Assembly (NCBI GenBank): GCA_963422445.2
Contig: OY729512.2
Location: 372,001 to 436,000, forward strand
Length of the DNA: 64,000 nucleotides
Direction of reading: 5' to 3'
Source: G963422445 sp963422445
GTDB taxonomy: Bacteria; Pseudomonadota; Alphaproteobacteria; Thalassobaculales; Thalassobaculaceae
Part shown: positions 61,949 to 64,000 of the stretch, one piece after another
How positions within the stretch are numbered: position 1 is the stretch's first letter
Layout of the letters: each line of letters starts with the position of its first letter
Position numbers and translations under genes: made by a program
The notes under the pieces: generated by a model
Told to the model about the DNA's origin: nothing
The model's input: only the letters and a program-made list of their open reading frames with translations
Database searches by the model: none

Positions 61949-63259
61949 ATGACAAAGACGGAACAGACGCAGCTTTTACAACCATCCTCCGGTGTGACAC
62001 GCCGTGACTTCGTGAAAAAAACCGCTGCGGTCAGCACTGCATTTGCTGCCGCATCGATTTTCGGGGGCAAGCCGCCAGCCTACGCCGCGAGCCGCAAATT
62101 GCATTATCTCCAGTGGAGCAGTTTTATCCCGGATGCCGACATCGAGATCAAGCGTCAGGCCGAGGAATTCACTAAGGCGACCGGTGTCGAGGTTACTGTT
62201 GAGATGATCAACCAGAACGACATGACCCCGCGTATCACCGCGGCCATCGAAAGTGGTCAGGGCGCGGATGTGATGCTGATGATCAACAACCAGCCGCATC
62301 TCTTTGCCAATGGCATGGACGACCACGGCAGCCTGATGGCGGAGTTGGCCGGTGGCGATCTGTATGACTGGGCCGGCGGTGCGGTCACGGTCGACGGTGT
62401 GGCGCGCGCGGTACCACTGTTCAACATTGGCAACGCTATCGTGTACCGCAAGGATGTGTTCGACGAACTCGGTCTCGTCGCTCCCAACACTTGGGACGAA
62501 TATCTCGCCGTCGGCAAGGCACTGAAAAACAACAACTTGCCGGTGGGTCAGACCTTGGGTCACACCTTTGGCGATGCCCCGTCCTTCGCTTATCCGTTGC
62601 TCTGGAGTTTCGGCGGAATGGAAGTGGATGAATCCGGCAAGGTTATTGTCGACTCACCCGAAACGCATCAGGCTCTGGCCTTCGCCAGAGAATTCTGGGA
62701 AGCGGCCTGTGATCCGGGCGGTCTGGCCTGGGATGACACCAGCAACAACCGCGCCTTTCTCGGTCAGACGATCGGAGCGACCCTGAACGGGGCCAGCATC
62801 TATTTCGTTGCCCGGCGCAAGTTCCCCCATCTGGCGGACAAGCTGGCGCATGTAAACAATCCGGAAGGCCCAGGCGGTCGTTTCCACGTCATCGGCCCGC
62901 GCAGCCCTGCGATCATGAAATACTCCGAGGAAAAGGACGCCGCGGCCGATTTCATCCGGTTCCTGTTCCAGGAAGACAATTTCAGCCAGTTCATTTCGGT
63001 CAACAGCGGCTATGTGCAGGGCCTGGTGCCGAAATGGGAAAGCCATCCGGTGTGGGATTCCGATCCGGCACTGAAGATTTTCAGCACCAACGCCAAATAC
63101 GGACGCAGTTACGGCCATGCCGGCCCTTGGAACCGGGCTTCTGGCGAAGTGGCGGAAAAATACATTGTCGTGGACATGTTTGCCCGAGCCGTGCAAGGTG
63201 AGGATCCCAAAGCCATCGCGGCCTGGGGACAAAAAGAAATGGAGAATGTCTACGGCTAG
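61949..63259 (+). CDS. sugar-type ABC transporter substrate-binding protein
   Basis: 436 residues. A Tat-type signal with the twin arginine in 'VTRRDFVKKTAAVSTAFAAAS' (residues about 17-40). The mature part is an extracellular solute-binding protein family 1 fold: 'EFTKATGVEVTVEMINQNDMTPRITAAIESGQGADVM', 'VYRKDVFDELGLVAPNTWDEYLAVGKAL' and 'AADFIRFLFQEDNFSQFISVNSGY'. Strong ribosome-binding site 'gtgaggag'. The permease gene starts 99 bp later. The ligand is probably a sugar or polyol, inferred from family only. Confidence 0.92.
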   Translation: MTKTEQTQLLQPSSGVTRRDFVKKTAAVSTAFAAASIFGGKPPAYAASRKLHYLQWSSFIPDADIEIKRQAEEFTKATGVEVTVEMINQNDMTPRITAAIESGQGADVMLMINNQPHLFANGMDDHGSLMAELAGGDLYDWAGGAVTVDGVARAVPLFNIGNAIVYRKDVFDELGLVAPNTWDEYLAVGKALKNNNLPVGQTLGHTFGDAPSFAYPLLWSFGGMEVDESGKVIVDSPETHQALAFAREFWEAACDPGGLAWDDTSNNRAFLGQTIGATLNGASIYFVARRKFPHLADKLAHVNNPEGPGGRFHVIGPRSPAIMKYSEEKDAAADFIRFLFQEDNFSQFISVNSGYVQGLVPKWESHPVWDSDPALKIFSTNAKYGRSYGHAGPWNRASGEVAEKYIVVDMFARAVQGEDPKAIAAWGQKEMENVYG

Positions 63260-63358
63260 ATCACCGTCGACATGACGGGCTTGCGGCGGCCGAATCCGCC
63301 GCAAGCCCTCCTGTAAAGCCTGAATCCGTCCGTTCCCACAAAGGTTTGCCATTCCGCG

Positions 63359-64000
63359 ATGCAATCAACGCAATCAGTGTCTGCGCCTTCCCTCAAGGAC
63401 AGAATTGTCACCAACCTGGAAGACCAGAGGGTGCTCGGATACGTCCTGATGGCGCCCGCCCTGTTGTTGATCCTGATCTTCATCGCCTATCCGTTCATGC
63501 TCGGTGTCTGGATGTCACTCACCGACAAGATTGTCGGGACGTCGGGCTCGTTCATCGGACTGGGTAACTATGAAAAGCTGTTTGCCAGCGATATCTTCTT
63601 CACTGCCGCTTGGAACACCGTATTCTTCACTGTGGTTGCCACGGTCTTCAAGGCGGTTTTGGGCATGTGGCTCGCGGTTCTGTTGAATCGCAAATTCCGT
63701 TTCGCGAACATCACGCGCGCCGCTGTATTGCTGCCCTTTATCGTGCCGACCGTGCTCAGTACCCTGGCCTGGTTGTGGATGTTCGATGCCACGTTCAGCG
63801 TTTTCAATTGGACGCTGCGATGGATGTGGCAGATGGAGATCAATATCTTCGGTCTGGTTCTCAAAGAAAACTGGGGATTTTTCCGGGGTCCGCTGTGGCT
63901 TGGCGAACCCGGTCTGGCAATGGCCTCGGTGATTCTGGTTAATGTATGGCGTGGTCTTCCATTTTTTGCCATCTCATTCCTTGCGGGGCTGCAAACGATT
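63359..64000 (+). CDS. sugar-type ABC transporter permease (MalF/UgpA type), cut by window end
   Basis: 214 residues seen. 'QSTQSVSAPSLKDRIVTN' is cytoplasmic, then 'GYVLMAPALLLILIFIAYPFMLGVWMSLTD' is the first membrane helix. 'TAAWNTVFFTVVATVFKAVLGMWLAVLLNR' and 'AAVLLPFIVPTVLSTLAWLWMF' follow the binding-protein-dependent permease pattern. The frame is open to the window edge. It pairs with the upstream Tat-exported binding protein; the second permease and ATPase should follow outside the window. Confidence 0.92.
   Translation, partial: MQSTQSVSAPSLKDRIVTNLEDQRVLGYVLMAPALLLILIFIAYPFMLGVWMSLTDKIVGTSGSFIGLGNYEKLFASDIFFTAAWNTVFFTVVATVFKAVLGMWLAVLLNRKFRFANITRAAVLLPFIVPTVLSTLAWLWMFDATFSVFNWTLRWMWQMEINIFGLVLKENWGFFRGPLWLGEPGLAMASVILVNVWRGLPFFAISFLAGLQTI

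Overview
The window is from an alphaproteobacterial chromosome, most likely Rhodospirillales-like. The evidence is GC-rich coding sequence and gene blocks typical of that class: dnaK-dnaJ-dapB, hrcA/grpE, rph-rdgB-hemW, hslVU/hisB-hisH-hisA-hisF-hisE, smr-mltA-tim44/fxsA/secB/dnaQ-coaE-maf, hemE-hemJ, and mnmE-mnmG-rsmG-parA-parB. No rRNA, tRNA or CRISPR array was seen. || The likely chromosomal origin lies at about 49.04-49.31 kb. It is an AT-rich stretch with DnaA-box-like motifs between maf and hemE, the position known for Caulobacter oriC. Three exact 16-bp parS palindromes (54404, 55940, 58018) and parA-parB (58.6-60.4 kb) lie within 11 kb of it, so the right third of the window is the replication and segregation hub. 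|| Layout: 0-2.8 kb holds decayed transposases and a broken adenylate cyclase. 2.97-7.58 kb is a complete branched-chain amino-acid-type (Liv) ABC transporter operon. 7.6-12 kb has a broken macro-domain gene, a PfkB/adenosine kinase, an EI24-like membrane protein, a bactofilin, nth and a DUF2244 gene. 12-19 kb is the heat-shock chaperone cluster. 19.1-24.4 kb is a stack of four insertion sequences (IS5, IS630, IS5/IS427-type, and an ISAs1-type transposase with a DruA-like/DUF4338 N-terminal part) between hrcA and rph. 24.4-33.6 kb has rph-rdgB-hemW, an LpoA-like lipoprotein, rsmI, an IS630 copy, a BON lipoprotein, a SirB1 protein and gshB. 33.7-40.4 kb has an IS5 remnant, the his genes and hslVU. 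40.6-42.7 kb is a second IS stack. 42.7-49 kb is the smr-to-maf block. 49-60.4 kb is the origin-proximal block. 60.4-61.6 kb is another IS5 copy, and the window ends in a sugar-type ABC transporter (binding protein plus the first permease, cut by the window edge). || Housekeeping genes are intact, while accessory genes (adenylate cyclase, macro domain, DUF1848) and nearly all transposases carry single-base indels or nonsense changes. This looks like a genome that has been through an IS expansion and is now accumulating pseudogenes, unless some indels are assembly errors. The clearest new observations concern the IS elements. IS630 and several IS5 copies insert at YTAR sites, so they nest beside one another. 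The IS630 orfB has no stop of its own and uses the TA target duplication to make one. One ISAs1-type relic has a DruA-like N-terminal part interrupted by a 20-bp perfect palindrome.
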